A stretch of 64,000 nt of DNA from Pseudomonas sp. C2B4 (GTDB taxonomy: Bacteria; Pseudomonadota; Gammaproteobacteria; Pseudomonadales; Pseudomonadaceae), in the NCBI RefSeq assembly GCF_013359695.1, contig NZ_JABFMU010000004.1, forward strand, positions 124,001 to 188,000, read 5' to 3'. The position numbers and the translations under genes are program-made. The notes under the pieces were generated by a model, which saw only the letters and a list, made by a program, of their open reading frames with translations, had not been told where the DNA came from and searched no databases. The first letter of the stretch is position 1, and every line of letters starts with the position of its first letter. This document shows positions 31,930 through 42,133 of this stretch, piece by piece.

Positions 31930-33843
31930 TTACCTGGCAATACCGTGTTTGCGCAGTTTTCTATAAAGCGTGTTGCGACTGACACCCAGCTGTTCAGCCG
32001 TATGCGTCATATGCCACCGCGTCTGCTCCAGCGCATTCAACAAGGCCAGCCGCTCGGCATCCTCCAGCGGACGCTCGGACTCTTCAGTCGACGGCGCCAC
32101 CACCGGTCGCGCCTGTCGAATCATCGCCGGCAAATCCTCCAGAGCGATCCGCCCACCGTCACACAACGCAGCCAATGTGCGCAGTACATTACGCAACTGC
32201 CGAACGTTACCCGGCCAGGAAAACGCGAGCAACGCCTCCCGAGCCGGTCCATCGATCAGCACCGTTTCCCCGCCCGCTTCTTCGGCCAGTAAAAAGTCGA
32301 GCAACTGCGATTTGTCACTGCGATCGCGCAATGCCGGTAGCGCCACCTCCAGACCGTTGAGCCGGTAGTAAAGGTCCTCGCGAAAACTGCCGTCCTGCAC
32401 CCGATCCAGCAGATTGCGGTGCGTAGCGCTGATGATCCGCACGTTGATCGCCTGCGGCTCCCCTCCAAGCGGCACCACCTGACGATCTTCCAGCACCCTC
32501 AACAGGCGCGTCTGCAAGGCCAGAGGCATGTCGCCGATTTCGTCGAGGAACAAGGTGCCCCCATCGGCCTGTTGCAACTTGCCACGCATGCCTTCTTTAC
32601 GCGCCCCGGTGAAACTGCCGCCGCGATAGCCGAACAATTCGCTTTCAATCAGGCTTTCGGGAATGGCCGCGCAGTTGAGGGCAACGAAGGCTTTTGCAGC
32701 CCGCTGGCTGGCCTGATGGACAGCTTTGGCGAACGCCTCCTTGCCCGACCCGGTTTCGCCATTGATCAACAACGGCACGTCCCGCTCGTACACGCGCAGG
32801 GCCTTGCGGAAATCCGCCTGCAACGCGGTGTCGCCCAGGCAGATACCCGACTGTTGCTGCGCACGCTCTTCAACGATCGGACTCGGTACCAGCGGCACCG
32901 GCACACGCCGCGGCTGGCCGCGCAACACGGCAAACAGGCTGCGTCCATCGCGGGTACGCAGCGGCCAACTGGCGCTGGCGTTGACGCTCGCGCGGCCGAG
33001 CAGTTCATCCAGGGAGCAGTCGAAAAAGGTCTCCACGGGTTTGCCCAGCAAGCCACCCCGCACATGCCCCAACAGATTCAACGCACTTTGATTGACCGCA
33101 CAGATCCGCCCTTCTCCGTCGAACGCCAGCAAGCCTTCACTGAACAGCCCGACGGACTCGGCTTGCAGATGAAAACGCAGCAGCCATTGATTGTCGAAAT
33201 AACGCAGGAAATAACAGCTCTCGATCATCTTCGCCGAAAGATTGACCAGGGCCATAGTGTGAAACTGACTCTGGCGCGAGACGTCGTGGCGCGCCGAGGA
33301 CACATCGAGCACCGCCAGCAATTCGCCATGGGGGTCGAACACCGGGCTGGCCGAGCACGTCAGGCCGGTGTGGCGGCCGCGAAAATGCTCGTCCTGGTGG
33401 ATCGTCAGCGCCTGGCGCTCCACCAGGCAGGTGCCGATGCCATTGGTGCCTTCGCAGGCCTCGCTCCAGTCGGCGCCGAGCCAGAGCCCGGCACGTTCGA
33501 AAATCTTCCGTTCGGCGGGGGCCGTCACGCAGTTGAGGATCACGCCCCGTGCATCGGTCAACAGCACCGCATGCCCGGAACCGGAGAGCTGCTGATGCAG
33601 ACTGGTCATTTCGTTGCCGGCAATGTGCAGCACTTGCTGCAGGCGTTCGCGGCTTTCGAGCACGCGCCCATGCTCCAGCACCGTCGGCGCGATGGTCAGT
33701 GCCGGGTCGAGGTGATAGTCCTCGAGACAGCGCAGCCAGGAACGGGCGATAGACGGATCGCTACCCGGGCCGTGCAAGTGGGTTTTCCCCTGCGTCACGG
33801 TCAACACTTGCTGGGCATGGCGGCTCAAATGATTGTCGTGCAT
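31930..33843 (-). CDS. eatR: Sigma-54-dependent activator of ethanolamine catabolism (EatR/AcoR type)
   Basis: The 637-residue protein is a bacterial enhancer-binding protein. A GAF-like sensor (about 75-210) and a PAS-like segment (about 225-290) precede the AAA+ domain, which has Walker A GETGSGKE (362-369), GSFTGA (409-414, a Ser variant of GAFTGA) and Walker B LFLDEIGDM. A Fis-type helix-turn-helix ends it (about 605-637). AcoR regulators share this layout. It is divergent from exaC-eat-eutBC; the P. aeruginosa orthologue in the same position is EatR (recalled), which activates these genes with RpoN. Confidence 0.9.
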   Translation of the reverse strand: MHDNHLSRHAQQVLTVTQGKTHLHGPGSDPSIARSWLRCLEDYHLDPALTIAPTVLEHGRVLESRERLQQVLHIAGNEMTSLHQQLSGSGHAVLLTDARGVILNCVTAPAERKIFERAGLWLGADWSEACEGTNGIGTCLVERQALTIHQDEHFRGRHTGLTCSASPVFDPHGELLAVLDVSSARHDVSRQSQFHTMALVNLSAKMIESCYFLRYFDNQWLLRFHLQAESVGLFSEGLLAFDGEGRICAVNQSALNLLGHVRGGLLGKPVETFFDCSLDELLGRASVNASASWPLRTRDGRSLFAVLRGQPRRVPVPLVPSPIVEERAQQQSGICLGDTALQADFRKALRVYERDVPLLINGETGSGKEAFAKAVHQASQRAAKAFVALNCAAIPESLIESELFGYRGGSFTGARKEGMRGKLQQADGGTLFLDEIGDMPLALQTRLLRVLEDRQVVPLGGEPQAINVRIISATHRNLLDRVQDGSFREDLYYRLNGLEVALPALRDRSDKSQLLDFLLAEEAGGETVLIDGPAREALLAFSWPGNVRQLRNVLRTLAALCDGGRIALEDLPAMIRQARPVVAPSTEESERPLEDAERLALLNALEQTRWHMTHTAEQLGVSRNTLYRKLRKHGIAR

Positions 33844-33913
33844 TTCTTATTGTTCTCCCCGGGGCTCGGCGACCCGTGCATGAGGTGATGCCGAGCATCC
33901 TCCAGCCTAGCCC

Positions 33914-34001
33914 GCATTGCAATGCTGGCAAGACCGGGCAGTCACAGGCTGTGCCATGAACGGTACAAAGTGTCACAGGGGCTGTACCGAAAGCGTCACA
34001 G
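33914..34001. promoter_or_regulatory. Candidate EatR upstream activator sites
   Basis: Between eatR and the exaC promoter there is a perfect 12-bp palindrome GCATTGCAATGC (33914-33925). Further right are two direct copies of AAAGYGTCACAG (33967-33978 and 33990-34001), each preceded by GTAC, offset by 23 bp. They lie about 65-100 bp upstream of the sigma-54 promoter, the usual distance for enhancer-binding protein sites. Assignment to EatR is inferred from position. Confidence 0.45.
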
Positions 34002-34063
34002 ACGCGACCCGCCCGTCTGACAAAAAACGCGCAAAGCCTTGATTTGCCTGACCTGCAGGGCAG

Positions 34064-34079
34064 TGGCCCGACCTTTGCT
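34064..34079 (+). promoter_or_regulatory. Sigma-54 promoter of exaC
   Basis: TGGCCCGACCTTTGCT matches the -24/-12 consensus TGGCACG-N4-TTGCW with the invariant GG and GC exactly 10 bp apart. It lies about 63 bp before the exaC start codon and next to a divergent sigma-54 activator gene. Confidence 0.88.
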
Positions 34080-34141
34080 CTACGCTTATACAAGCGCCCA
34101 TGCGCGTCTCTTATAAATACAAAAGCCAAGGAGAAACAATC

Positions 34142-35662
34142 ATGCGTTACGCTCACCCCGGTACTGAAGGCGCTATCGTTTCGTTCAAAGCCAAATACGG
34201 TAACTACATCGGCGGCGAGTTCGTCGCGCCTGTCAAAGGTCAGTACTTCACCAATACCTCGCCAGTGAATGGCCAAGCGATTGCCGAATTCCCCCGCTCC
34301 ACGGCCGAAGATATCGACAAGGCCCTGGACGCTGCCCACGCGGCGGCCGATGCCTGGGGCGCCACGTCCGCCCAGGCCCGCTCCCTGATCCTGCTGAAAA
34401 TCGCCGATCGCATCGAACAGAACCTGGAAACCCTGGCAATCACCGAATCCTGGGACAACGGCAAAGCCGTGCGTGAAACCCTCAACGCCGACATCCCGCT
34501 GGCCGCCGACCACTTCCGCTACTTCGCCGGTTGCCTGCGCGCCCAGGAAGGCAGCGCTGCCGAAATCGACGGCAACACCGTGGCCTATCACATCCATGAA
34601 CCCCTGGGCGTGGTCGGGCAGATCATTCCTTGGAACTTCCCGATCCTGATGGCCGCCTGGAAACTCGCTCCGGCGCTGGCTGCCGGTAACTGCGTGGTAC
34701 TCAAGCCCGCCGAACAAACCCCACTGGGCATCACCGTGCTGGTCGAATTGATCGGCGACCTGCTGCCACCCGGTGTACTGAACATCGTGCAAGGTTTCGG
34801 CAAAGAAGCCGGTGAAGCCCTGGCCACCAGCAAACGCATCGCCAAGATCGCCTTCACCGGCTCGACCCCGGTCGGCTCGCACATCATGAAATGCGCGGCG
34901 GAAAACATCATTCCGTCCACCGTGGAGCTGGGTGGCAAGTCGCCGAACATCTTCTTCGAAGACATCATGCAAGCCGAACCGTCCTTCATCGAAAAAGCCG
35001 CCGAAGGCCTGGTGTTGGCGTTCTTCAACCAGGGCGAAGTCTGCACCTGCCCTTCCCGCGCCCTGGTGCAAGAGTCGATCTATGACGAGTTCATGAAAGT
35101 GGTCATGAACAAGGTCCTGCAAATCAAGCGTGGCGACCCGCTCGACACCGACACCATGGTCGGCGCCCAGGCGTCCGAGCAGCAATTCGACAAAATCCTT
35201 TCGTACCTGGAAATCGCCAAGGGCGAAGGTGCCGAGCTGCTGACCGGCGGCAAGGTGGAGAAACTCGAGGGCAATCTGGCGACCGGGTATTACATCCAGC
35301 CGACCCTGCTCAAGGGCACCAACAAAATGCGGGTATTCCAGGAAGAAATCTTTGGCCCGGTGGTCAGCATCACCACCTTCAAGGACGAAGCCGAAGCCCT
35401 GGCCATCGCCAACGACACCGAGTTCGGCCTGGGCGCCGGCCTCTGGACCCGCGACATCAACCGCGCCTATCGCATGGGCCGCGCCATCAAGGCCGGTCGT
35501 GTGTGGACCAACTGCTACCACCTGTACCCGGCGCACGCCGCGTTCGGCGGGTACAAGAAGTCCGGCGTCGGCCGTGAAACCCACAAAATGATGCTCGACC
35601 ACTATCAGCAGACCAAAAACCTGCTGGTGAGCTACGACATCAATCCGCTGGGCTTCTTCTAA
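34142..35662 (+). CDS. exaC: NAD-dependent aldehyde dehydrogenase (ethanolamine/acetaldehyde oxidation)
   Basis: A 506-residue aldehyde dehydrogenase. Motifs: [32 protein letters not shown] cofactor loop, [12 protein letters not shown] with the general-base Glu, and [13 protein letters not shown] with the catalytic Cys. The C-terminal [26 protein letters not shown] matches the ExaC/AldB group. It probably oxidises acetaldehyde made by EutBC to acetate. AAGGAG precedes ATG 34142, and a sigma-54 promoter lies upstream. Confidence 0.94.
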   Translation: MRYAHPGTEGAIVSFKAKYGNYIGGEFVAPVKGQYFTNTSPVNGQAIAEFPRSTAEDIDKALDAAHAAADAWGATSAQARSLILLKIADRIEQNLETLAITESWDNGKAVRETLNADIPLAADHFRYFAGCLRAQEGSAAEIDGNTVAYHIHEPLGVVGQIIPWNFPILMAAWKLAPALAAGNCVVLKPAEQTPLGITVLVELIGDLLPPGVLNIVQGFGKEAGEALATSKRIAKIAFTGSTPVGSHIMKCAAENIIPSTVELGGKSPNIFFEDIMQAEPSFIEKAAEGLVLAFFNQGEVCTCPSRALVQESIYDEFMKVVMNKVLQIKRGDPLDTDTMVGAQASEQQFDKILSYLEIAKGEGAELLTGGKVEKLEGNLATGYYIQPTLLKGTNKMRVFQEEIFGPVVSITTFKDEAEALAIANDTEFGLGAGLWTRDINRAYRMGRAIKAGRVWTNCYHLYPAHAAFGGYKKSGVGRETHKMMLDHYQQTKNLLVSYDINPLGFF

Positions 35663-35685
35663 CCCGGCGCGAAACCGCGTAACGG

Positions 35686-35764
35686 CTTTCGCAAGCAGGC
35701 CCGCTCCCACACTGGATCTTCAGTGTTCACACAACCAATGTGGGAGCGAGCCTGCTCGCGAAGG
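35686..35764. repeat. REP pair (REPIN-like) between exaC and eat
   Basis: CTTTCGCAAGCAGGCCCGCT (35686-35711) faces an inverted unit (35737-35764). It splits exaC from the second sigma-54 promoter. Confidence 0.84.
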
Positions 35765-35802
35765 CGTCCTTAAACACACCCAAAATCATCGCCCTGCCGC
35801 TC

Positions 35803-35818
35803 TGGCACGGGCTTTGCG
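35803..35818 (+). promoter_or_regulatory. Sigma-54 promoter of eat-eutBC
   Basis: TGGCACGGGCTTTGCG is a near-perfect -24/-12 element with 10 bp between GG and GC. It lies about 73 bp before the eat start codon, so eat-eutBC has its own RpoN promoter besides possible read-through from exaC. Confidence 0.9.
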
Positions 35819-35890
35819 TACCCGCATCAAACGCAAACGCAGTTCCTGAAAGTCCAAAAGATCGAACAATAAAAAAGACAGCGAGGACTT

Positions 35891-37261
35891 ATGACAACTT
35901 CCACACAGCTCAAACCCACACTCGGCACCCTGCATTTATGGGGCATTGCCGTCGGCCTGGTGATTTCCGGCGAGTATTTCGGCTGGAGTTACGGCTGGGG
36001 CACCGCAGGGACCCTGGGTTTTCTCGTCACCGCCTTGATGGTGGCGACGATGTACACCTGCTTCATCTTCAGTTTCACCGAATTGACTACAGCAATTCCC
36101 CACGCTGGCGGGCCGTTTGCCTACAGCAGGCGAGCCTTTGGCGAAAAAGGCGGCTTGATCGCCGGCATTGCTACCCTGATCGAGTTTGTCTTTGCCCCTC
36201 CGGCAATCGCCATGGCCATCGGCGCCTACCTCAATGTGCAATACCCGGAACTGGACCCGAAAATCGCGGCGGTGGGTGCCTATTTCGTGTTCATGACCCT
36301 CAATATTCTCGGGGTCAGCATTGCCGCCACCTTCGAACTGGTGGTCACCGTGCTGGCCGTTGCCGAACTGCTGGTGTTCATGGGCGTGGTGGCGCCAGGC
36401 TTCAGCTTCAGCAATTTCGTCCTGAATGGCTGGTCCGGCGCCAACGAATTCACAATAGGCTCGATTCCCGGCATTTTCGCCGCCATTCCCTTCGCGATCT
36501 GGTTCTTTCTCGCCATTGAAGGCGCGGCCATGGCCGCCGAAGAAGCCAAGGACCCGAAACGCACGATTCCCAAGGCCTACGTCAGCGGCATTCTGACCCT
36601 GGTATTCCTCGCCATTGGCGTGATGGTGATGGCCGGCGGTGTCGGCGACTGGCGCCAGCTCTCCAACATCAACGATCCGCTGCCCCAGGCCATGAAAGCG
36701 GTGGTGGGCGACAATTCGACCTGGATGCACATGTTGGTCTGGATCGGCCTGTTCGGCCTGGTGGCCAGTTTCCACGGGATCATCCTGGGTTATTCGCGTC
36801 AGTTCTTCGCCCTGGCCCGCGCCGGGTACCTGCCGCGCAGCCTGGCGAAACTCTCGCGTTTTCAGACCCCGCACCGGGCCATCCTGGCGGGTGGCGTGAT
36901 CGGTATCGCGGCGATCTACAGCGATGGCCTGATCAATCTGCAAGGCATGAGCCTGACGGCCGCGATGATCACCATGTCAGTGTTCGGCGCCATCGTGATG
37001 TACATCATCAGCATGCTGAGCCTGTTCAAACTGCGTAAGACCGAGCCGAACCTGGAGCGCACCTTCCGCGCCCCGGGCTATCCGATTGTGCCGGGGATCG
37101 CGCTGTTTCTGGCGGTGGTGTGCCTGGTAGCAATGGCCTGGTTCAATACCTTGATCGGCTTGATCTTCCTCGGTTTCATGGTCGCCGGTTATCTGTATTT
37201 CCAATTGACCGCCCGACAACGCTCCGAGGCGCCAGCGGACGCTATGCTCGAAGGTGCATGA
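35891..37261 (+). CDS. eat: Ethanolamine permease
   Basis: A 456-residue amino acid/polyamine/organocation (APC) transporter with about twelve membrane segments. The WGIAVGLVISGEYFGWSYGW start and the PHAGGPFAYSRRAFG motif are typical of the Eat ethanolamine permease group. It brings ethanolamine into the cell for EutBC. AGCGAGGAC precedes the ATG. It follows its own sigma-54 promoter and precedes eutB. Confidence 0.94.
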   Translation: MTTSTQLKPTLGTLHLWGIAVGLVISGEYFGWSYGWGTAGTLGFLVTALMVATMYTCFIFSFTELTTAIPHAGGPFAYSRRAFGEKGGLIAGIATLIEFVFAPPAIAMAIGAYLNVQYPELDPKIAAVGAYFVFMTLNILGVSIAATFELVVTVLAVAELLVFMGVVAPGFSFSNFVLNGWSGANEFTIGSIPGIFAAIPFAIWFFLAIEGAAMAAEEAKDPKRTIPKAYVSGILTLVFLAIGVMVMAGGVGDWRQLSNINDPLPQAMKAVVGDNSTWMHMLVWIGLFGLVASFHGIILGYSRQFFALARAGYLPRSLAKLSRFQTPHRAILAGGVIGIAAIYSDGLINLQGMSLTAAMITMSVFGAIVMYIISMLSLFKLRKTEPNLERTFRAPGYPIVPGIALFLAVVCLVAMAWFNTLIGLIFLGFMVAGYLYFQLTARQRSEAPADAMLEGA

Positions 37262-37321
37262 GTTGCACCGGCGCCGGGCCGAAAGCCTGGCGCCTGCTTT
37301 ATTGAAGTGCACACTGTTCCC

Positions 37322-37409
37322 TTGTGGGAGCGGGCTTGCTCGCGAGTACGGTGTGTCATTAGGCACATAGGTCGCCTGATACACCGCATTCGCGAGCCGC
37401 TCTCACAAG
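37322..37409. repeat. Degenerate REP pair between eat and eutB
   Basis: TTGTGGGAGCGGGCTTGCTC (37322-37346) faces a partly decayed inverted unit (37387-37409). It is the least conserved pair in the window and interrupts the eat-eutB junction. Confidence 0.75.
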
Positions 37410-37456
37410 GGTTTCGGTGTTATCAAGACATGTACAGAACAGAAGGACACCGCCTC

Positions 37457-38851
37457 ATGGCCGTATTTGCCCATTCCGTCGGCGCCCAGACCTATCGCTT
37501 CGACAGCCTCAAGGACGTGATGGCCAAAGCCAGCCCGGCGCGTTCCGGGGACTTTCTGGCCGGTGTCGCCGCCCTCAACGATGGCGAGCGCGTTGCGGCG
37601 CAGATGGCCCTGGCTGACATTCCGTTGAGCTACTTCCTGCAGGAAGTACTGATTCCTTACGAAGCCGATGAAGTCAGCCGCCTGATCATCGACACCCACG
37701 ACAAGCAGGCTTTCGCGGCGGTCAGCCACCTCACCGTGGGTGGATTTCGCGACTGGCTGCTCAGCGATGCCGCCGACGAACAGGTCCTGCGCGCCCTCGC
37801 CCCCGGCCTGACCCCGGAAATGGTGGCCGCTGTATCAAAGATCATGCGTGTGCAAGATCTGGTGCTGGTGGCGCAGAAAATCCGCGTTGTCACGCAGTTC
37901 CGCGGCACCCTGGGCCTGCGCGGCCGGTTATCCACACGCCTGCAACCCAATCACCCTACCGACGAACCGGCCGGCATCGCCGCGAGCATTCTCGACGGCC
38001 TGCTGCACGGCAACGGCGACGCCATGATCGGCATCAACCCGGCCACTGACAGCATCGCCTCCATCTGCGCCATGCTGGAAATGCTTGACGCGATCATCCA
38101 GCGCTACGAAATTCCAACCCAGGCCTGCGTGCTGACCCATGTCACCACCTCGATCGAAGCGGTCAATCGCGGCGTGCCACTGGACCTCGTGTTCCAATCG
38201 ATCGCCGGCACCGAGGCGGCCAACGCCAGTTTCGGAATCAATCTGAACGTGCTGAAGGAAGGCTACGACGCCGGATTGAGCCTGAATCGTGGCACACTTG
38301 GGCATAACCTGATGTATTTCGAAACCGGCCAGGGTAGCGCCCTGTCCGCCAACGCCCACCACGGGGTCGACCAACAGACCTGCGAAACCCGGGCCTACGC
38401 TGTCGCCCGACATTTCAATCCGTTTCTGGTGAACACCGTCGTAGGCTTCATCGGCCCGGAATACCTCTACAACGGCAAGCAAATCATCCGCGCCGGCCTC
38501 GAAGACCACTTCTGCGGCAAGCTGCTGGGCGTGCCGATGGGCTGCGACATCTGTTACACCAACCATGCCGAGGCCGACCAGGATGACATGGACACCTTGC
38601 TGACCCTGCTGGGCGTGGCCGGGATCAACTTCATCATGGGCATCCCCGGCTCCGACGACATCATGCTCAACTACCAAACCACGTCGTTCCACGATGCGCT
38701 CTATGCCCGGCAGACGCTGGGGCTGAAACCTGCACCGGAATTCGAACAGTGGCTGGCGAAAATGGGCATCTTTACCCAGGCCGACGGCAAGGTTCTCTTC
38801 GGCAACAGCCTGCCACCGGCCTTTCGCCAGGCTTTGGCGCAATTGGGATGA
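37457..38851 (+). CDS. eutB: Ethanolamine ammonia-lyase, large subunit
   Basis: EutB is the catalytic chain of the adenosylcobalamin-dependent ethanolamine ammonia-lyase, which gives acetaldehyde and ammonia. The 464-residue length is standard. Conserved stretches include [31 protein letters not shown], [16 protein letters not shown] and [20 protein letters not shown]. The start at 37457 (MAVFAHSV) follows AAGGA. It overlaps eutC by 4 bp. There is no microcompartment gene set, so this is the short soluble pathway. Confidence 0.97.
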   Translation: MAVFAHSVGAQTYRFDSLKDVMAKASPARSGDFLAGVAALNDGERVAAQMALADIPLSYFLQEVLIPYEADEVSRLIIDTHDKQAFAAVSHLTVGGFRDWLLSDAADEQVLRALAPGLTPEMVAAVSKIMRVQDLVLVAQKIRVVTQFRGTLGLRGRLSTRLQPNHPTDEPAGIAASILDGLLHGNGDAMIGINPATDSIASICAMLEMLDAIIQRYEIPTQACVLTHVTTSIEAVNRGVPLDLVFQSIAGTEAANASFGINLNVLKEGYDAGLSLNRGTLGHNLMYFETGQGSALSANAHHGVDQQTCETRAYAVARHFNPFLVNTVVGFIGPEYLYNGKQIIRAGLEDHFCGKLLGVPMGCDICYTNHAEADQDDMDTLLTLLGVAGINFIMGIPGSDDIMLNYQTTSFHDALYARQTLGLKPAPEFEQWLAKMGIFTQADGKVLFGNSLPPAFRQALAQLG

Positions 38852-39684
38852 GCGTTGATATGGAAAAACTACCCTTCGATCCGCACAACCCCTGGCAGGA
38901 ACTGCGACGCCTGACACCGGCACGGATTGCCCTGGGTCGCACCGGCACCAGCCTGCCCACTCGCGCACAGCTGGACTTTCAATACGCCCATGCACAGGCG
39001 CGGGATGCCGTGCATTTGCCGTTCGATCACGCGGCGCTACGCTCGCAACTGGCCGAGCGCGGGCATGAAAGCCTGTTGCTGCACAGCGCTGCGATTGACC
39101 GGAACAGTTATTTGCAACGCCCGGATCTGGGGCGAAAGTTGAGCGCCGAGTCGGCACAGGCTTTACGGGACTACGCTTCGACCCATCCGGGCGGAATTGA
39201 TTTGGTGATTGTCGTCGCCGATGGCTTGTCAGCCTTGGCTGTTCACCGCCATACACTGCCATTTCTGGCGCGTCTGGAGGAGCAGATCCGCGCGGAAAAC
39301 TGGTCCGTGGCCCCGGTAGTCCTGGTGGAACAGGGCCGCGTTGCGGTAGCGGACGAAATCGGCGAACTGCTGGGCGCCAAAATGACGGTGATCCTGATCG
39401 GCGAACGCCCTGGCCTCAGCTCCCCAGACAGCCTGGGGTTATATTTCACCTACAATCCAAAGGTCGGCCTGACGGACGCCTACCGTAACTGCATCTCCAA
39501 CGTACGCCTCGAGGGACTGAGCTACGGCATGGCAGCACACCGTCTACTGTATTTGATGCGCGAAGCCTGCCGGCGGCAGCTGTCGGGCGTCAATCTGAAG
39601 GACGAAGCGCAGATTCAGACGCTGGAGTCAGACGAGGGTGCTGACATGAAAGGAAATTTCCTGCTGAGCTCGCCGGAGGCCTGA
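38848..39684 (+). CDS. eutC: Ethanolamine ammonia-lyase, small subunit
   Basis: EutC binds EutB and the cobalamin cofactor. The 278-residue protein has [20 protein letters not shown] at the start, the [15 protein letters not shown] region, the [14 protein letters not shown] motif and the final [22 protein letters not shown] 38848 overlaps the eutB stop in ATGA; an alternative ATG lies 12 bp further on. The window also encodes a vitamin B12-type receptor (61022), which could supply the cofactor. Confidence 0.96.
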   Translation: MSVDMEKLPFDPHNPWQELRRLTPARIALGRTGTSLPTRAQLDFQYAHAQARDAVHLPFDHAALRSQLAERGHESLLLHSAAIDRNSYLQRPDLGRKLSAESAQALRDYASTHPGGIDLVIVVADGLSALAVHRHTLPFLARLEEQIRAENWSVAPVVLVEQGRVAVADEIGELLGAKMTVILIGERPGLSSPDSLGLYFTYNPKVGLTDAYRNCISNVRLEGLSYGMAAHRLLYLMREACRRQLSGVNLKDEAQIQTLESDEGADMKGNFLLSSPEA

Positions 39685-39798
39685 ATCGCTTCCGCATTGC
39701 ACTATCGTTCCGTTTTAAGGCAGGATCGACGCACGGCCGCCAGGGTTTCCCGTCGCCGTCCCAGCATGCAAGACAGCCACTTGAAGACGAGACCTACC

Positions 39799-40260
39799 AT
39801 GCGGATTATTCAAGCGACCCTCGAACACCTGGATCTGCTGACCCCGTTGTTCGTCAAATATCGCGAGTTTTATGGTTCCCTGCCGTATCCGGACTCGTCC
39901 CGGGCGTTCCTCGAAAAACGCCTGCGCCGTAAGGAATCGGTGATCTACCTGGCCCTCTCCGACGAGGACGACAACAAGCTGATGGGGTTCTGTCAGCTGT
40001 ATCCGAGCTTTTCTTCGCTATCGCTAAAACGCGTATGGATCCTCAACGACATCTATGTCGCCGAGGACGCCCGTCGCCAGTTGGTCGCCGACCACCTGAT
40101 CCGCACCGCGAAGAAGATGGCCAAGGAAACCAATGCCGTGCGCATGCGTGTTTCCACCAGCAGCAACAACGAAGTCGCGCAGAAAACCTACGAATCCATC
40201 GGATTCAAGGAAGACACCGAGTTCAAGAACTACATATTACCGATCAGTGACGAGCTATAA
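39799..40260 (+). CDS. GNAT family N-acetyltransferase
   Basis: The 153-residue protein has the GNAT fold: IIQATLEHLDLLTPLFVKYR start, LMGFCQLYPSFSSLSLKRVWILNDIYVAEDARRQ with the acetyl-CoA loop, and TNAVRMRVSTSSNNEVAQKTYESIGF (motif B). The acceptor is unknown. The start at 39799 (MRIIQATLEHLD) is chosen by family; the frame extends upstream without similarity. Confidence 0.88.
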   Translation: MRIIQATLEHLDLLTPLFVKYREFYGSLPYPDSSRAFLEKRLRRKESVIYLALSDEDDNKLMGFCQLYPSFSSLSLKRVWILNDIYVAEDARRQLVADHLIRTAKKMAKETNAVRMRVSTSSNNEVAQKTYESIGFKEDTEFKNYILPISDEL

Positions 40261-40277
40261 GACGACAATTAATAACG

Positions 40278-40380
40278 CTGTAGGAGCGAGCTTGCTCGCG
40301 ATAGCTGTGAACAACAACGCGTAAAGCCAGATGCCCAGCGGTGTCCCTGGTTTTTTTCGCGAGCAAGCTCGCTCCTACAG
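40278..40380. repeat. REP pair (REPIN-like) after the GNAT gene
   Basis: CTGTAGGAGCGAGCTTGCTC (40278-40304) faces TTCGCGAGCAAGCTCGCTCC (40356-40380), with a T-run between. It uses the CTACA rather than CCCACA ending, a variant also seen at 57511-57614. Confidence 0.86.
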
Positions 40381-40437
40381 GTCGCTCCCTCGTAATCCCC
40401 CGCTACAATCTCGACGCGCTTTTCACTACCCAAACCG

Positions 40438-40443
40438 TATAAT
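40438..40443 (+). promoter_or_regulatory. Likely -10 element of the DedA gene
   Basis: A perfect TATAAT lies about 105 bp before the DedA start codon. No good -35 box is visible at 17 bp, so the call rests on the -10 alone. Confidence 0.4.
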
Positions 40444-40546
40444 GCCGACCTTTCCCGGCTTGTAAGAAAAACTACACCCGTCTGTAGGCTTACGCGAAGT
40501 CATCCGCACAGGCCTGCCGAGTCGGGCCGTCAACACAGGTGCCCCC

Positions 40547-41203
40547 ATGGATTTCAACCCGCTCGATCTCGTCCTGCATCTCGATGTTTACCTCGATTTG
40601 CTGGTCACCAACTACGGGCCATGGATCTACGCCATTCTGTTCCTGGTGATTTTCTGTGAAACCGGCCTGGTGGTCATGCCCTTCCTGCCGGGCGATTCGC
40701 TCCTGTTCATCGCCGGTGCCGTTGCGGCCGGTGGCGGTATGGACCCGGTGCTGCTCGGCGGCTTGCTGATGCTCGCGGCGATTCTGGGGGACAGCACCAA
40801 CTACATCATCGGACGAACGGCCGGCGAGCGATTGTTCAGCAATCCAAACTCGAAAATCTTCCGTCGCGATTACTTGCAACAAACCCACGATTTCTATGAG
40901 AAGCACGGTGGTAAAACCGTGACCCTGGCGCGGTTCCTGCCGATCATTCGTACCTTTGCACCATTCGTCGCCGGCGTAGCGAAAATGCCCTACCCGCGCT
41001 TCTTTGCCTTCAGCGTGCTGGGCACGATTCTTTGGGTCGGCGGCCTGGTCACTCTCGGCTTCTTCTTCGGTAACGTACCGTTCATCAAGTCCAACCTGTC
41101 GCTGCTGGTGGTCGGCATCATCCTGCTGTCGCTGGTACCGATGATCATCGGCGTGATCCGCAGCCGTTTCGGCAACGCTGCCTCAAAAGCCCATCCGCGC
41201 TGA
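40547..41203 (+). CDS. DedA family membrane protein
   Basis: A 218-residue inner-membrane protein with the DedA signatures FCETGLVVMPFLPGDSLLFIAGAVAAGG, GDSTNYIIGRTAGERLF and RFLPIIRTFAPFVAGVAKMPYPRF. The acidic and arginine residues needed in E. coli YqjA/YghB are present (Glu in FCETG, Asp in PGDS, Arg in the RFLPIIRTF area). DedA proteins help undecaprenyl-phosphate or phospholipid movement and proton-dependent resistance. mtfA follows 6 bp downstream. Confidence 0.93.
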   Translation: MDFNPLDLVLHLDVYLDLLVTNYGPWIYAILFLVIFCETGLVVMPFLPGDSLLFIAGAVAAGGGMDPVLLGGLLMLAAILGDSTNYIIGRTAGERLFSNPNSKIFRRDYLQQTHDFYEKHGGKTVTLARFLPIIRTFAPFVAGVAKMPYPRFFAFSVLGTILWVGGLVTLGFFFGNVPFIKSNLSLLVVGIILLSLVPMIIGVIRSRFGNAASKAHPR

Positions 41204-41209
41204 TTCACG

Positions 41210-42022
41210 ATGTGGTCCCTGAGCGCCTGGCGACGCCGGCGCACCTTGGCCAGACACCCGATTGCCGACGACATGTGGCAACGGGTGCGACACCATCTGA
41301 GATTCCTTGACGGTATCAGCGCCGCCGAAGACCAGTGGCTGCGCGAAGCCTGCGTGCTGTTCCTGCAGGACAAGCACCTGACCACCCTGCCCGGTGTCGA
41401 CTTGCATCAGGAACAACGCCTGTTGCTCGCCGCCCAGGCGCAACTGCCGCTGCTCCACCTGGGCGATCTGAACTGGTACCAGGGCTTTCACGAAATCATT
41501 CTCTACCCCGACGACTTCCTCAGCCCTCAGCGCCATCGTGACGCCAGTGGTGTCGAGCACGAATGGGACGGCGAGCACAGCGGCGAAGCCTGGCAGCAGG
41601 GACCGGTCATCCTTGCGTGGCCTGGCGTGATGGCCAGCGGTAGCTGGGAGGGCTACAACCTGGTGATCCACGAACTGGCGCACAAACTCGACATGCTCAA
41701 CGGCAACGCCAACGGCTTGCCGCCGCTGCACGCCGATATGCGGGTCAGCGATTGGGCCAGGGTCATGCAAGAGGCCTATGACGACCTCGACCGGCAACTG
41801 GAGCGCAATCCGGACGCCGAGACAGCCATCGACCCCTATGCCGCGGAAAATCCTGCAGAGTTCTTTGCCGTCACCAGCGAATATTTCTTCAGCGCCCCGG
41901 ATTTGCTGCACGAGGCTTATCCACAGGTGTATGAGCAGCTGAAGCTGTTCTATCGCCAGGACCCGCTGGCGAGGCTCAGGCAACTTCTCGCCGACGACCC
42001 TGTCTATCAGGCACACGACTGA
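41210..42022 (+). CDS. mtfA: M90 family zinc metallopeptidase MtfA
   Basis: The 270-residue protein is MtfA-like: HELAH (154-158) is the zinc motif and NPAEFFAVTSEYFF supplies the downstream Glu ligand. In E. coli, MtfA binds the Mlc repressor and has aminopeptidase activity. It lies 6 bp from the DedA gene, so they are probably cotranscribed. The ppa promoter overlaps just past its end. Confidence 0.93.
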   Translation: MWSLSAWRRRRTLARHPIADDMWQRVRHHLRFLDGISAAEDQWLREACVLFLQDKHLTTLPGVDLHQEQRLLLAAQAQLPLLHLGDLNWYQGFHEIILYPDDFLSPQRHRDASGVEHEWDGEHSGEAWQQGPVILAWPGVMASGSWEGYNLVIHELAHKLDMLNGNANGLPPLHADMRVSDWARVMQEAYDDLDRQLERNPDAETAIDPYAAENPAEFFAVTSEYFFSAPDLLHEAYPQVYEQLKLFYRQDPLARLRQLLADDPVYQAHD

Positions 42023-42043
42023 GGTCCTACGACTTCTGGTACA

Positions 42044-42072
42044 TGGCGCAGGCGTAGGAATATGCCTATAAT
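42044..42072 (+). promoter_or_regulatory. Candidate sigma-70 promoter of ppa
   Basis: A perfect TATAAT (42067-42072) preceded by TATGCC gives a strong -10; TGGCGC at 42044 is a weak -35 with 17-bp spacing. The leader would be about 55 nt. Confidence 0.5.
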
Positions 42073-42133
42073 CGCCGCCACTTTTTGGTCAATCCGGCCA
42101 AGTGTTTTTGGTCAACTACGGGGGCAACGCCCA

